Below are positions 22,961 to 31,889 of a stretch of DNA of 42,098 nucleotides, piece after piece. The stretch spans positions 1 to 42,098 of the forward strand of contig NZ_PSWS01000068.1 of assembly GCF_002932875.1 (NCBI RefSeq), in the 5' to 3' direction. Each line of letters opens with the position of its first letter. Positions within the stretch are counted from its first letter, which is position 1. The notes under the pieces are model-generated. The model saw only the letters and a program-made list of their open reading frames with translations, searched no databases and was not told where the DNA came from. Made by a program: the position numbers and the translations under genes. The stretch is from Rathayibacter tritici. Its GTDB lineage: Bacteria > Actinomycetota > Actinomycetes > Actinomycetales > Microbacteriaceae.

Positions 22961-25147
22961 GTGAAATCGGGCGTCGACAGGGCAGTACCGGGGGATTCAC
23001 CGGTTGTGCCGGTACCCCGAGTCCGCCGATCCCCGTTGCGCACGGCCGCCCTCCTGCTGATCCTGCTCGCCTCCGTCTCCGGCCTCGCCGCTCCCACCGC
23101 GCAGGCGGCCGCTCTCGCGATCACGGCGCCCGCCTCGGGCGCAGTGCTGACCACGGGCAGCACCACCGTCACCGGTACGGCGACCGCGGGCAATCAGGTG
23201 CAGATCGGCCTCCGGGGCGGCGGCGACCCGCTGTGCATCACCACCGCAGGCTCCGACGGCACATGGAGCTGCACCGTGACCCTGAAGGACGGGCCGGCGA
23301 CCCTCGTCGCGGTCGAGCTCCTGGCCGGTGGTGGAACCACCTCGGCCTCCGTCCCGATCGCTGTCCTCAGCGCCCCGGTTATCGAGTCGGTCGACGGCTC
23401 GGCAACCTCTGCGGGCTCTGTCCGTGGCACGGCGTACCCCGGCGCGAAAGTCGCGGCCGTCTCGAACGGCGGCGCCGCATGCCTGGCCACCGCCGACTCC
23501 AGCGGCGCATGGTTCTGCCAGCTCGCCCCCACCCCCGCGCCGGGCAGTTACCGCGTCACCGCGACGCAGACCGCCTCCTTCGCTGGCAGCGCCGCCTCTC
23601 CGGCAAGCGCGCCGGTGACCCTCGTCGTCGACACCGCGGCTCCTGTCGCTCCCACTCTGACCTCGCCGTCCAATGGCACCGTCCTGCCGCTCAGCGGTGC
23701 CTCCTACTCCGGGACCGGCGTCGACGGTACCCGCGCGTACGTGTACGTCGACCGGGTGAACACCTGCGACGCAGCGGTCAGCGCAGGCGCGTGGAGATGC
23801 ACCGGAGGCACTATTACCGCCGGCGCGCACCGCGTCTCGGTCATCGCGGGTGACAAAGCCGGCAACTACAGCCCGCCGAGCCCCTGGATCGACGTGACCT
23901 TCGCGGCCACGACGACGACCCCGACGCCGACGCCGACCGCGACGCCACCGGCCACGCCCGGGGCCTCGCCCGCAGCTCCCCCCGCGACCGCCGCTCCCGC
24001 GCCTGCTCCCGCGCCCGCGCCCGACAACGCCTCGCCGAACACTGCCCCCACTCCGACACGCCCCGGCGAAGCCGCACCCGCGCCGCAGAGCGAGCCCAGC
24101 AACCAGCCCACTCCCGCGCCGGCGCCCGCCCCCGACCAGGGCGACGGGACACCGCCCCGGGCGCCTGCGCCCGAGGTGGAGTCGGCTCCGGGTGGCTGGA
24201 GCTCCGCGACCGGAATGACCACCGCGCTGACCGCAGGCTCACCCGTCGTCACGATGGCCGACTGGATGCGCTCGCTTGCCCTCGCGCTGCTCTCGCTCGC
24301 GCTGGTCGTCGTGCCGGCCCGGCTCGCCGCCGCCGGACGCGCACCCCGCGCGAGACTCGGCTGGCAGCTCACCGGCCGCAACCGCGCTGCCGTCGAGTAC
24401 GACGACAAGCCGGACGCCGCTCCGCTCTCGCCGCGTCTGATGGTCGTCGGGATGATCGGCTGCGCGGCCGGGCTCGTCCTGCTCTCGGGCCGGGTCGACG
24501 GCCAGCCCGCCTATCTGCGGCTGCTGATCGCCGTCATCGTCGCGGTCGCCGTCGTCAACGCGGTCGCCGGCGCGGTCCCGGCCCTGGTTGGCCGGCGACT
24601 CGGGCTGAACGAGGTTGGCGTCGTCGCCGCTCCGCGCTCCCTGCTGCTGGTCGCGGCGGCCGCCCTCGTCTCACGCTTCGCCGGGCTCGACCCCGCGTTC
24701 CTCTTCGGAGTGGTGATCGGCCTCGTCCTCCCCGAGGGCGTGTCCGCTGTCGACCGGGCGAAGCTCTCCACTGTCCGCATCGTCTCGCTCCTGGGGCTCG
24801 CCGGGATCGCGTGGGGCGCCTCGGCCGTCGTCCCGCCCGATGGGTCCTTCGGCTCCGTGTTGGCAGCTGAGATCCTGAGCGCGACCACGCTGCTCTCGGT
24901 CGGCTCGGGCGTCGTGCTGCTGTTCCCGGTTGGGCGACCGGCCGGACGCAGCATCCTGCAGTGGTCGCCGCTGCTCTGGCTCGGTCTGACCCTTCTGGCG
25001 ACGACCGTGCTGTTCGTGCTCCTCACCCCGACGATCGCGTCCTGGTCGACCGACGGCGGTGCTGGCCCGGTGCTCTTCGCCGTGGTCGCGTTCACCGCGG
25101 TGTGCACATCGATCTGGGCCTGGCGGCGCTTCATCGAACCGGAGTAG
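22961..25147 (+). CDS. Exported Ig-like repeat protein with C-terminal multi-span membrane domain
   Basis: A 728-aa envelope protein. The signal peptide spans residues about 1-49 (basic VRRSPLRT, hydrophobic AALLLILLASVSGLAAP, cleavage after TAQA). Three bacterial Ig-like modules follow at about 50-312; each carries a pair of Cys (DPLCITTAGSDGTWSCTV, ACLATADSSGAWFCQL, NTCDAAVSAGAWRCTG). Next is a Pro/Thr/Ala-rich disordered linker (about 313-420). The C-terminal ~300 residues hold about eight transmembrane helices, starting SLALALLSLALVVVPARLA and ending VLFAVVAFTAVCTSIWAWRRF. The linker would let the Ig-like head project beyond the wall. The GTG start at 22961 is fixed by the promoter just upstream; an ATG at 22892 is the alternative. 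Function unknown; adhesion or envelope binding is inferred. Confidence 0.8.
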   Translation: MKSGVDRAVPGDSPVVPVPRVRRSPLRTAALLLILLASVSGLAAPTAQAAALAITAPASGAVLTTGSTTVTGTATAGNQVQIGLRGGGDPLCITTAGSDGTWSCTVTLKDGPATLVAVELLAGGGTTSASVPIAVLSAPVIESVDGSATSAGSVRGTAYPGAKVAAVSNGGAACLATADSSGAWFCQLAPTPAPGSYRVTATQTASFAGSAASPASAPVTLVVDTAAPVAPTLTSPSNGTVLPLSGASYSGTGVDGTRAYVYVDRVNTCDAAVSAGAWRCTGGTITAGAHRVSVIAGDKAGNYSPPSPWIDVTFAATTTTPTPTPTATPPATPGASPAAPPATAAPAPAPAPAPDNASPNTAPTPTRPGEAAPAPQSEPSNQPTPAPAPAPDQGDGTPPRAPAPEVESAPGGWSSATGMTTALTAGSPVVTMADWMRSLALALLSLALVVVPARLAAAGRAPRARLGWQLTGRNRAAVEYDDKPDAAPLSPRLMVVGMIGCAAGLVLLSGRVDGQPAYLRLLIAVIVAVAVVNAVAGAVPALVGRRLGLNEVGVVAAPRSLLLVAAAALVSRFAGLDPAFLFGVVIGLVLPEGVSAVDRAKLSTVRIVSLLGLAGIAWGASAVVPPDGSFGSVLAAEILSATTLLSVGSGVVLLFPVGRPAGRSILQWSPLLWLGLTLLATTVLFVLLTPTIASWSTDGGAGPVLFAVVAFTAVCTSIWAWRRFIEPE

Positions 25148-25177
25148 CCGAGCGGCGCTTCGAGGCGGGCGGCGCGA

Positions 25178-25969
25178 TCAACCGATCGCGACCGGCTGAT
25201 CCAGATCGTCGTCGGGCAGCACGTCGGCCACGGCACTGACGGTGATGTCGCGGAGAGTAGCGATGCCGCCGTACACGCCGAGGAACGCGGTATCGGCCGC
25301 GTCGCGCCCCGTCGCGATCCGGACCAGACTCGACCGCGGCGCGAGCGTCGTCGCATCCACCGCGCGCCACTGCCCGTCGACCCAGGCCTCGGCGACCGCA
25401 TGGAAGTCCATCGGCTGCAACCCCGGCGCATACACGGCCGCGAGCCGGGCGGGCACGTCGAGCGCCCGCAGGAGCGCGACGACCAGGTGAGCGAAGTCGC
25501 GGCAGACTCCGCGGCGCGCGAGCAGCGTCCGCTCAGCACCGTCGGTCGGGAGGCTGGACCCCGGCACGTAGGCCAGCCGGGTGCCGACCCAGGAGCTCAC
25601 CGCGTGCAGCAGGCCGGGTCCGGCGAGACCGGCGAACTCCGCTCGCGCCGTCGCCCACAGCACGTCCGACTCCGCGTATCGGCTCGGCCGCAGATAGCGC
25701 AGCCGATCCACCTCGTCACCCTCCAGTGGAGGGAGACGACCGCTGATCCGCGCGGAGTAGTCGACGATGAGATGCCCGACGGGAGCCTCGAGCACGTGCA
25801 ACCGCGTTCCGTGCTGGTCGACGACCTCGCGCGCAGCGAGCGGCCGGCCGTCGACGCTCAGCGCCAGCGACTCCTGGGCGCCGTAGGCCTCGGCTACCGC
25901 GATCGAGAGGACGAGAGCGGCGGGCGCCGCGACGTCGAGGGTGAGGTGGGCCGAGACGTCGCGCTGCAT
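25178..25969 (-). CDS. Transglutaminase-like cysteine peptidase family protein
   Basis: A 263-aa protein. The N-terminal ~100 residues are beta-rich (the transglutaminase N-terminal region: HLTLDVAAPAALVLSIAVAE, VDYSARISGRLPP). The catalytic core follows with Cys in TLLARRGVCRDFAHLVVALLRAL, His in DFHAVAEAWVDGQW and Asp in VDATTLAP. It lacks a signal peptide or membrane span, so it is cytosolic. Family members act as peptidases or amidases in the bacterial cytoplasm, sometimes linked to glutamate ligation systems; no such partner is adjacent. The ATG at 25969 follows GGAGAAGAGCCCC. It is convergent with the Ig-like protein gene (30-base gap) and 34 bases downstream of the small DUF7882-type gene. 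Confidence 0.88.
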   Translation of the reverse strand: MQRDVSAHLTLDVAAPAALVLSIAVAEAYGAQESLALSVDGRPLAAREVVDQHGTRLHVLEAPVGHLIVDYSARISGRLPPLEGDEVDRLRYLRPSRYAESDVLWATARAEFAGLAGPGLLHAVSSWVGTRLAYVPGSSLPTDGAERTLLARRGVCRDFAHLVVALLRALDVPARLAAVYAPGLQPMDFHAVAEAWVDGQWRAVDATTLAPRSSLVRIATGRDAADTAFLGVYGGIATLRDITVSAVADVLPDDDLDQPVAIG

Positions 25970-26003
25970 GGGGGCTCTTCTCCGAGGGCGGGCGGATGGG
26001 GTG

Positions 26004-26333
26004 TCAGGCGCCCTGAGGCGGCGGGGTGGGCGCGGCGTCCGGCTCCTGCATGAGCTGCAGCCCGCCGGAGGAGTTCGCCGAAACGGTCAGCAGGTCGATC
26101 CAGGTGCGGTTGATCGAGGGGACGCGGCCGCCGAAGTACGTGAAGTAGAGGGGCACGGAGGGGTCGAGCCAAATGCTCGAACGGCCCTCACCGACCGCGG
26201 GGTCGTCGCGCCAGGAGAAGAAGAAGCTTTCGCGGCGGCGCAGTTTGTTGGCGATGACGATCTGGACGTGCGTGAGCGTACGGTCGTCGAACTCGATCTC
26301 GACTCCCGAGGCTCCGTAGAGCAGCTTCCCCAT
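26004..26333 (-). CDS. Small conserved actinobacterial protein (DUF7882-like)
   Basis: A 109-aa protein beginning MGKLLYGASGVEIEFDDRTLTHVQIVIANKLRRRESFFFSW and continuing GRSSIWLDPSVPLYFTYFG and SANSSGGLQLMQEPD. This matches a small conserved family widespread in Microbacteriaceae and often misnamed as an ATP-dependent DNA ligase; I believe it is DUF7882, though I cannot check. There is no ligase motif, and no function is known. The ATG at 26333 has GGGAGGCCTCT upstream. It precedes the transglutaminase-like gene on the same strand by 34 bases and they may be co-transcribed. Confidence 0.75.
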   Translation of the reverse strand: MGKLLYGASGVEIEFDDRTLTHVQIVIANKLRRRESFFFSWRDDPAVGEGRSSIWLDPSVPLYFTYFGGRVPSINRTWIDLLTVSANSSGGLQLMQEPDAAPTPPPQGA

Positions 26334-26477
26334 AGAGGCCTCCCGTCCGCCCGTCGCCGGGCGGCGCATAACGGTGCCCGCGGGCACGAGAAGCGGGGCT
26401 TTTCCTGGCGCCCGCCGTGGACCGGGCGAATCGTGGTCCGGACCCGCGTCCGAACGTGCAACTGCCTGGCGATGACT

Positions 26478-26681
26478 CTATGCGACGGGGGCGCGGGCGA
26501 ACGACACTCGGTTTCCGACGGCGTCTTCGGACGACAGCCGTTCTTCGCCGAGGTCGAGGACTCCAGACGGCCCGCCCACGGCCCGCCGGCCGAACTCGAC
26601 CTCGGTGACGGACACCTCGGGCCGGCGGACGCGCCGGAACGATCCCGGCGCTGTCGGAGGTCGGACGTACGGTACCCGCAT
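26478..26681 (-). CDS. Possible small protein (67 aa), weakly supported
   Basis: The sequence MRVPYVRPPTAPGSFRRVRRPEVSVTEVEFGRRAV...GVLDLGEERLSSEDAVGNRVSFARAPVA has GC-rich third positions and a plausible beta-rich pattern, and the alternative is an unexplained ~200-base gap. It has no clear ribosome-binding site, and its ATG (26681) overlaps by two bases the ATG of the divergent zinc-ribbon ORF, which is awkward if both are real. No family recognised. Confidence 0.3.
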   Translation of the reverse strand: MRVPYVRPPTAPGSFRRVRRPEVSVTEVEFGRRAVGGPSGVLDLGEERLSSEDAVGNRVSFARAPVA

Positions 26682-26859
26682 GATCGAATGTCTATTCTGC
26701 GGAGCCGACGCCACCGTTCTCGACCGTTCCGGCGGCCACGACACCGAGGAGGCGCTCGTTGTGCTCTGCGCCGACTGCACCCCGGATGAGATCACCGCGT
26801 CCCTCGAGGCCGCCCTGCTCGAGCCCGCCCGCCGCAGCACTCACGCCCGCGCCGCATGA
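26680..26859 (+). CDS. Small zinc-ribbon-like protein (59 aa)
   Basis: It begins MIECLFCGADATVLDRSGG and contains a second pair in VLCADCTPDEI. CxxC (residues 4 and 7) and CxxC (about 30 and 33) form a plausible zinc ribbon, with an acidic helix afterwards. No Shine-Dalgarno is seen at normal spacing, but a TACGGT (-10-like) ends six bases before the ATG, consistent with a leaderless mRNA. No -35 is clear. Function unknown. Confidence 0.5.
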   Translation: MIECLFCGADATVLDRSGGHDTEEALVVLCADCTPDEITASLEAALLEPARRSTHARAA

Positions 26860-26891
26860 AGGGGTCACGCACCCGGAGGCGTCACACAGAG

Positions 26892-26965
26892 TGCCCCCAC
26901 TGGGACTCGAACCCAGACTGAGACGATTTTAAGTCGTCTGCCTCTGCCGATTGGGCTATGGGGGC
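26892..26965 (-). tRNA. tRNA-Leu (anticodon UAA), class-I-shaped
   Basis: A 74-base cloverleaf. The 7-bp acceptor stem is GCCCCCA/TGGGGGC with discriminator A. The D arm is GCCC...AGGC. The anticodon stem is GACGA/TCGTC with loop CTTAAAA, giving anticodon TAA (34-36), which reads UUA leucine codons. The T arm is CTGGG/CCCAG around TTCGAGT. The variable region is only five bases (TCAGT), unlike the long variable arm of canonical tRNA-Leu. CCA is not encoded. A strong hairpin separates it from ndh upstream. Confidence 0.9.
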
Positions 26966-26970
26966 GACCA

Positions 26971-26992
26971 CCGGGAGGAGCGATCCTCCCGG
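26971..26992. terminator. Terminator between ndh and tRNA-Leu
   Basis: A perfect 9-bp stem CCGGGAGGA/TCCTCCCGG with a four-base loop lies eight bases after the ndh stop codon and six bases before the tRNA 5' end. It is well placed to end ndh transcription. It has no T-tract, as is usual in this group. Confidence 0.65.
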
Positions 26993-27000
26993 CGGCGGTG

Positions 27001-28419
27001 TCAGGACTTTGCGGGCTCTCCGCCGACCGGCACCGGAGCGCCGACCTGGCCGGGGATCTGCGCCGGAGCCTGCGCGGCCGACACCTCGGCGGCGGGGGCC
27101 GCCGGGCGCGGACGCGACGCGTAGGTCTCGAAGGAGCCGCGAGGGTACTCCCGGGCCTCGATCGAGGCGATGTCGCGGCCCAGCCAGAGGTTGTTCCACC
27201 AGCCCCAGACCACGCGGAACTTGCGCTCCCAGGAGGGCATCGCGAGGCCGTGGTAGCCGCGGTGCATGACCCAGGCGGGGAAGCCCTTGATCGCGATCTT
27301 GCCGGACTGGAAGACGCCGATCCCGATGCCCAGGCCCGCGACGGCTCCCGCGTTCTTGTGGATGTAGTCGACCGGCTCCTCGCCGCGGAGCACCGCGGTG
27401 ATGTTCTTCGCCATGAGCTTGCCCTGGCGGACGGCGTGCTGCGCGTTGGGCACGCAGAAGCCGCCGACGCCGCCGCCGGTGAGGTCGGGGACGGCTGTCG
27501 CGTCGCCGGCTCCCCAGGCACCCTCGACGAGCACGTCGTCGTGACCGACGCGGAGGTCGGCGCGCACGCGGAGGCGGCCGCGCTCCTCGATCGGCAGGTC
27601 GGAGTTCTTGATCGACGGGTTCGCCATCACGCCCGCGGTCCAGATGATCAGGTCCGACTCGAAGCTCTCGCCGGTCGAGAGCTGGATGACGCCGTTCTCG
27701 GCCGACTTCAGCTGCGTGTCCAGGTGCACCGTAGCACCGCGCTCGTCGAGGTTCTTCAGCACCCAGTGGCTGGTCTCGAGGGCGACCTCGGGCATGATCC
27801 GTCCCATCGCCTCGATGAGGTGGAACTGGGTCTCCTCGAAGTCGATCTCGGGGTAGCGCTTGAGCAGCGCACTCGCGAAGGAGCGCAGCTCGGCGAAGAC
27901 CTCGATGCCCGCGAAACCTCCGCCGACGACCGTGACGGTCAGCAGGCGCGAGCGCTCCGGGCCGGCCGGCAGCGACGCGGCCTTATCGAAGTTGGTGAGC
28001 ATACGATCGCGGATCGCTGTCGCCTCCTCGATCGTCTTCAGTCCGATCGCGGTGTCGGCGACGCCCGGAATCGGGAAGGTGCGCGAGACGGAGCCGGCGG
28101 TGACGACGATCTGGTCGTACTCGAACTCGTAGGGCTCGCCGACCGTCGGAGTGATGGTCGCGGTGCGGTTCGCGTGGTCGATCTTCGTCACCTTGGCGGC
28201 GAGGATCGCGGTCTTCTTGAGGTGACGGCGCAGAGAGACGATCGCGTGTCGGGGCTCGATGGACCCCGCGGCGACCTCGGGGAGGAAGGGCAGGTACGCC
28301 ATGTACGGCAGCGGGTCGACGATCGTGACCTCTGCCTCGTGCGGGCGGAGCTGCTTCTCGAGCTTCCACGCGGTGTAGAAGCCGGCGTAGCCGCCTCCGA
28401 CGATCAGGATTTTGGGCAC
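27001..28419 (-). CDS. ndh: Type II NADH dehydrogenase (NDH-2), NAD(P)/FAD-dependent oxidoreductase
   Basis: A 472-aa peripheral membrane flavoprotein that passes electrons from NADH to quinone without pumping protons. The FAD-binding ILIVGGGYAGFYTAW lies at the N-terminus; the NADH-binding VTVVGGGFAGIEVFAEL is near residue 165. GAWGAGDATAVPDLTGGG and PNAQHAVRQGKLMAKNI are the family's quinone/FAD region. The C-terminal part before the tail (FPAWVMHRGYHGLAMPSWERKFRVVWGWWNNLWLGRD) has the amphipathic/aromatic membrane-binding elements. A Pro/Ala-rich ~45-residue tail is extra. The GTG at 28419 has GGAGAG at good spacing. It lies downstream of DUF501, and a hairpin follows the stop. Confidence 0.92.
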   Translation of the reverse strand: MPKILIVGGGYAGFYTAWKLEKQLRPHEAEVTIVDPLPYMAYLPFLPEVAAGSIEPRHAIVSLRRHLKKTAILAAKVTKIDHANRTATITPTVGEPYEFEYDQIVVTAGSVSRTFPIPGVADTAIGLKTIEEATAIRDRMLTNFDKAASLPAGPERSRLLTVTVVGGGFAGIEVFAELRSFASALLKRYPEIDFEETQFHLIEAMGRIMPEVALETSHWVLKNLDERGATVHLDTQLKSAENGVIQLSTGESFESDLIIWTAGVMANPSIKNSDLPIEERGRLRVRADLRVGHDDVLVEGAWGAGDATAVPDLTGGGVGGFCVPNAQHAVRQGKLMAKNITAVLRGEEPVDYIHKNAGAVAGLGIGIGVFQSGKIAIKGFPAWVMHRGYHGLAMPSWERKFRVVWGWWNNLWLGRDIASIEAREYPRGSFETYASRPRPAAPAAEVSAAQAPAQIPGQVGAPVPVGGEPAKS

Positions 28420-28499
28420 GGTTGACTCTCCAAGAGGGATGGACAATGCGAACACCCTCACGCAACGCGAAGTGCCCGCTCTCGATGCGGTGGGCAGCA

Positions 28500-28520
28500 C
28501 TGACCCCGACGGGGGATCAG
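28500..28520. terminator. Hairpin downstream of the DUF501 gene
   Basis: CTGACCCC pairs with GGGG-A-TCAG around a short GAC loop, with one bulged base. It is located between DUF501 and ndh (28420-28571), where it could act as a weak terminator or attenuator. No convincing -10/-35 for ndh is visible in the same gap. Confidence 0.4.
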
Positions 28521-28571
28521 CTTAGCGAAGAGCGCGCCGGTGGTGCGCCTCCGCGGCTCCGACAGGAGCGG

Positions 28572-29084
28572 CTACCTGTCGAGCGGTCTGCAGGAGCAGC
28601 GCTCGGGAGACCAGTCAGCGCGGGCCAGGGCCAGGTCGCCGATCGGATTGACGCCGGGCCCGGCCGCGAGGGCGTGCGCCGTGAGGGCATGGAGGCACTT
28701 CACCCGCGAGGGCATGCCGCCGGAGGAGATGCCCGCGATCTCGGGTACGGAACCCACGCTCTCGCGGTCGGCCAGGAACGCCCGGTGCGCGGCGGCGTAG
28801 GCCTCGCGCAGCTCCTCGTCCTCGGCCAGCATCGCGGTGTATTCGACCATCACCTGCGTCGCCTCGAGCTGCGAGATCGCGGCCGTCGCGGCCGGGTGCG
28901 TCAGGTAGTAGAAGGTGGGGAACGGGGTGCCGTCGGACAGGCGCGGGCTCGTGGAGACCACCGTCGGGTCGCCGCAGACGCACCGGGCGCTGATCCCGAC
29001 CACGTCGCGAGCCGGGCGGCCCAGCTGGGCGGAGACGACCGCGATATCGCGCTCGGACGGAGGATCGAAGGGGGGCGTGGTCAC
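28572..29084 (-). CDS. DUF501 domain-containing protein
   Basis: A 170-aa actinobacterial DUF501 protein of unknown function, normally encoded next to ftsB/divIC-like and enolase genes as here. Family landmarks are ERDIAVVSAQLGRPARDVVGISARCVCGDPTVVSTSPRL, GTPFPTFYYLTHPAATAAISQLEA and GISSGGMPSRVKCLHALTAHALAAGPGVNPIGD. Several Cys (RCVCG, KCLH, RCSC) could bind metal. The GTG at 29084 is chosen because TGGAG lies seven bases upstream and the conserved core starts soon after. It is the third gene of the eno-ftsB-DUF501 unit. Confidence 0.9.
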   Translation of the reverse strand: MTTPPFDPPSERDIAVVSAQLGRPARDVVGISARCVCGDPTVVSTSPRLSDGTPFPTFYYLTHPAATAAISQLEATQVMVEYTAMLAEDEELREAYAAAHRAFLADRESVGSVPEIAGISSGGMPSRVKCLHALTAHALAAGPGVNPIGDLALARADWSPERCSCRPLDR

Positions 29085-29167
29085 GGGGGCTCCAGAGGAC
29101 GGACGGCCGGGAGGACGCTCCAGTGTACGCGGGGGCGGGCGGCGGCATCGGGGCTGCAAGCCCCGCG

Positions 29168-29800
29168 CTACGGAGCCGGGGCCAGCTCGTCGGCGGTCGG
29201 CTCGCCCAGGCCCGAGACCGCGATCGAGGAGAGCAGGGAGCCCGCCCAGTCGCTCGGCGTCTCCTGCACAGTGTCGCTCGCGGGCTGCTGCGCCTGCTGG
29301 GCGAGCGTCACGTCATCCAGCACGAGGTAGCTGACCTCGCCGGGCATAACGAAGTAGAGCCGCTCGCTGGCCTGGGCGCGGATGAAGGCCGGGTCGGACC
29401 AGCGGGTGCGCTGCTCGTCGAGGTTCTGCGCCTGCGTCTTGGCTGCGTCGACCGAGCGCTGCAGCTCGGCGATCTCGGCGCGCTGCTCGACGAAGTTCTT
29501 GATGCTCGGAGCGAGCACCACCACCGCGAGGATCATGATCCCCATCACCAGCAGGGTGAAGCCGGAGCCGCGGACGCCGGCGATCCACGCCGACGAGGGC
29601 GGAGCGGGCGGCTGCTTCGGGCGCGGAGCCCGCGAAGGCCGCGGAGCCCGCGGAGCGGAGGCGGTGCGCGGCTTCCCCGCCGCCGTCGTCCTGCCTGCCG
29701 GGCGCGCCGCTGCGGCGGGATCCGTCCGGGCGGCGGGCGCAGGAGCCGGCCGCCGCGGCGCGCTGCCGGGGGCCGAGGGGCGGCGGGGCTGACGGGCCAT
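29168..29800 (-). CDS. Septum formation initiator (FtsB/DivIC-like) protein
   Basis: A 210-aa bitopic membrane protein predicted to act with FtsL and FtsQ in the divisome. The long N-terminal cytoplasmic region (residues 1-70) is rich in Pro, Ala and Arg. One membrane span lies at about 76-97 (GFTLLVMGIMILAVVVLAP). Then comes the FtsB/DivIC coiled coil (SIKNFVEQRAEIAELQRSVDAAKTQAQNLDEQRTRW) and the conserved DPAFIRAQASERLYFVMPGE block, with an acidic, probably flexible tail. The tail and the N-terminal extension are longer than in E. coli FtsB but usual in Actinobacteria. The ATG at 29800 has a GGAGG-type site nearby. It is downstream of eno. Confidence 0.88.
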   Translation of the reverse strand: MARQPRRPSAPGSAPRRPAPAPAARTDPAAAARPAGRTTAAGKPRTASAPRAPRPSRAPRPKQPPAPPSSAWIAGVRGSGFTLLVMGIMILAVVVLAPSIKNFVEQRAEIAELQRSVDAAKTQAQNLDEQRTRWSDPAFIRAQASERLYFVMPGEVSYLVLDDVTLAQQAQQPASDTVQETPSDWAGSLLSSIAVSGLGEPTADELAPAP

Positions 29801-29831
29801 GTGCAGGTGCCTCCTCGGTCGGGGGGGAAGT

Positions 29832-29880
29832 GGAGCGGCCCCGGCGTCCGCACCGAGGTGGGAGGCTCCGGGGCCGCTCC
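29832..29880. terminator. Hairpin between eno and ftsB
   Basis: A 13-bp perfect inverted repeat (29832-29844 with 29868-29880) with a 23-base loop lies 12 bases after the eno stop. It probably reduces read-through from eno into the ftsB gene; there is no T-tract. Confidence 0.6.
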
Positions 29881-29892
29881 GGCGTGCCGAGA

Positions 29893-31266
<1,374 letters not shown>

Positions 31267-31330
31267 TCATAGACTCCCAGGGCCCGATCGCCGGACGGCC
31301 CGGGCGCACCCGCCGACCCGGAGGTTCCCT

Positions 31331-31858
31331 GTGACCACGACCGCCGCCGACCACGTCGACCGTCTCACCGCCGTCGTCCCGGACTTCCCCAGCCCGGGCA
31401 TCCTGTTCCGCGACCTGACCCCGGTCTTCGGCGACGGAGAGGCTCTGCGGTCCGTGGCCGATGCGCTGATCGCGCCCTACCGGGGCCGGATCGACGCGAT
31501 CGCCGGAGTGGAGGCGCGCGGCTTCCTCCTCGCCGCGGCGGCCGCCTACTCCGCGGGGCTCGGCGTCGTGACCATCCGCAAGCCCGGCAAGCTGCCGCGT
31601 GCGGTGCTGCGGGAGCAGGCGACGCTCGAGTACGGCGAGACGGTGCTCGAAGTGCACGAGGACGCGGCGCCCCGGGGCTCGCGCCTGCTGCTCGTCGATG
31701 ACGTGCTGGCCACCGGAGGCACGCTCGACGCGAGCCGCCGCCTGATCGAGCGTGCCGGCTGGAGCCTCGAGGGGATCGCGGTGGTGATGGAGCTCGACGG
31801 GCTCGGCGGCCGCGAGGTGCTGGCCGGCCACCGCATCGACGCGATCGTCACCGTCTGA
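31331..31858 (+). CDS. apt: Adenine phosphoribosyltransferase
   Basis: A 175-aa purine-salvage enzyme making AMP from adenine and PRPP. Family motifs are PDFPSPGILFRDLTPVFGDG (N-terminal base-binding region), IAGVEARGFLLAAAAAYSAGLGVVTIRKPGKLP (catalytic hood region), ALEYGETVLEVHEDA-like and the PRPP loop LLLVDDVLATGGTL. Length is standard. The GTG at 31331 is chosen because GGAGG lies six bases upstream and the frame before it is Arg/Pro-rich. It is the only plus-strand gene in the 27-42 kb block, and convergent with the ABC permease gene after a 31-base gap. Confidence 0.95.
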   Translation: MTTTAADHVDRLTAVVPDFPSPGILFRDLTPVFGDGEALRSVADALIAPYRGRIDAIAGVEARGFLLAAAAAYSAGLGVVTIRKPGKLPRAVLREQATLEYGETVLEVHEDAAPRGSRLLLVDDVLATGGTLDASRRLIERAGWSLEGIAVVMELDGLGGREVLAGHRIDAIVTV

Positions 31859-31889
31859 CCCGACCCCGTCCCTCCGCTCCCCCTCCCCC

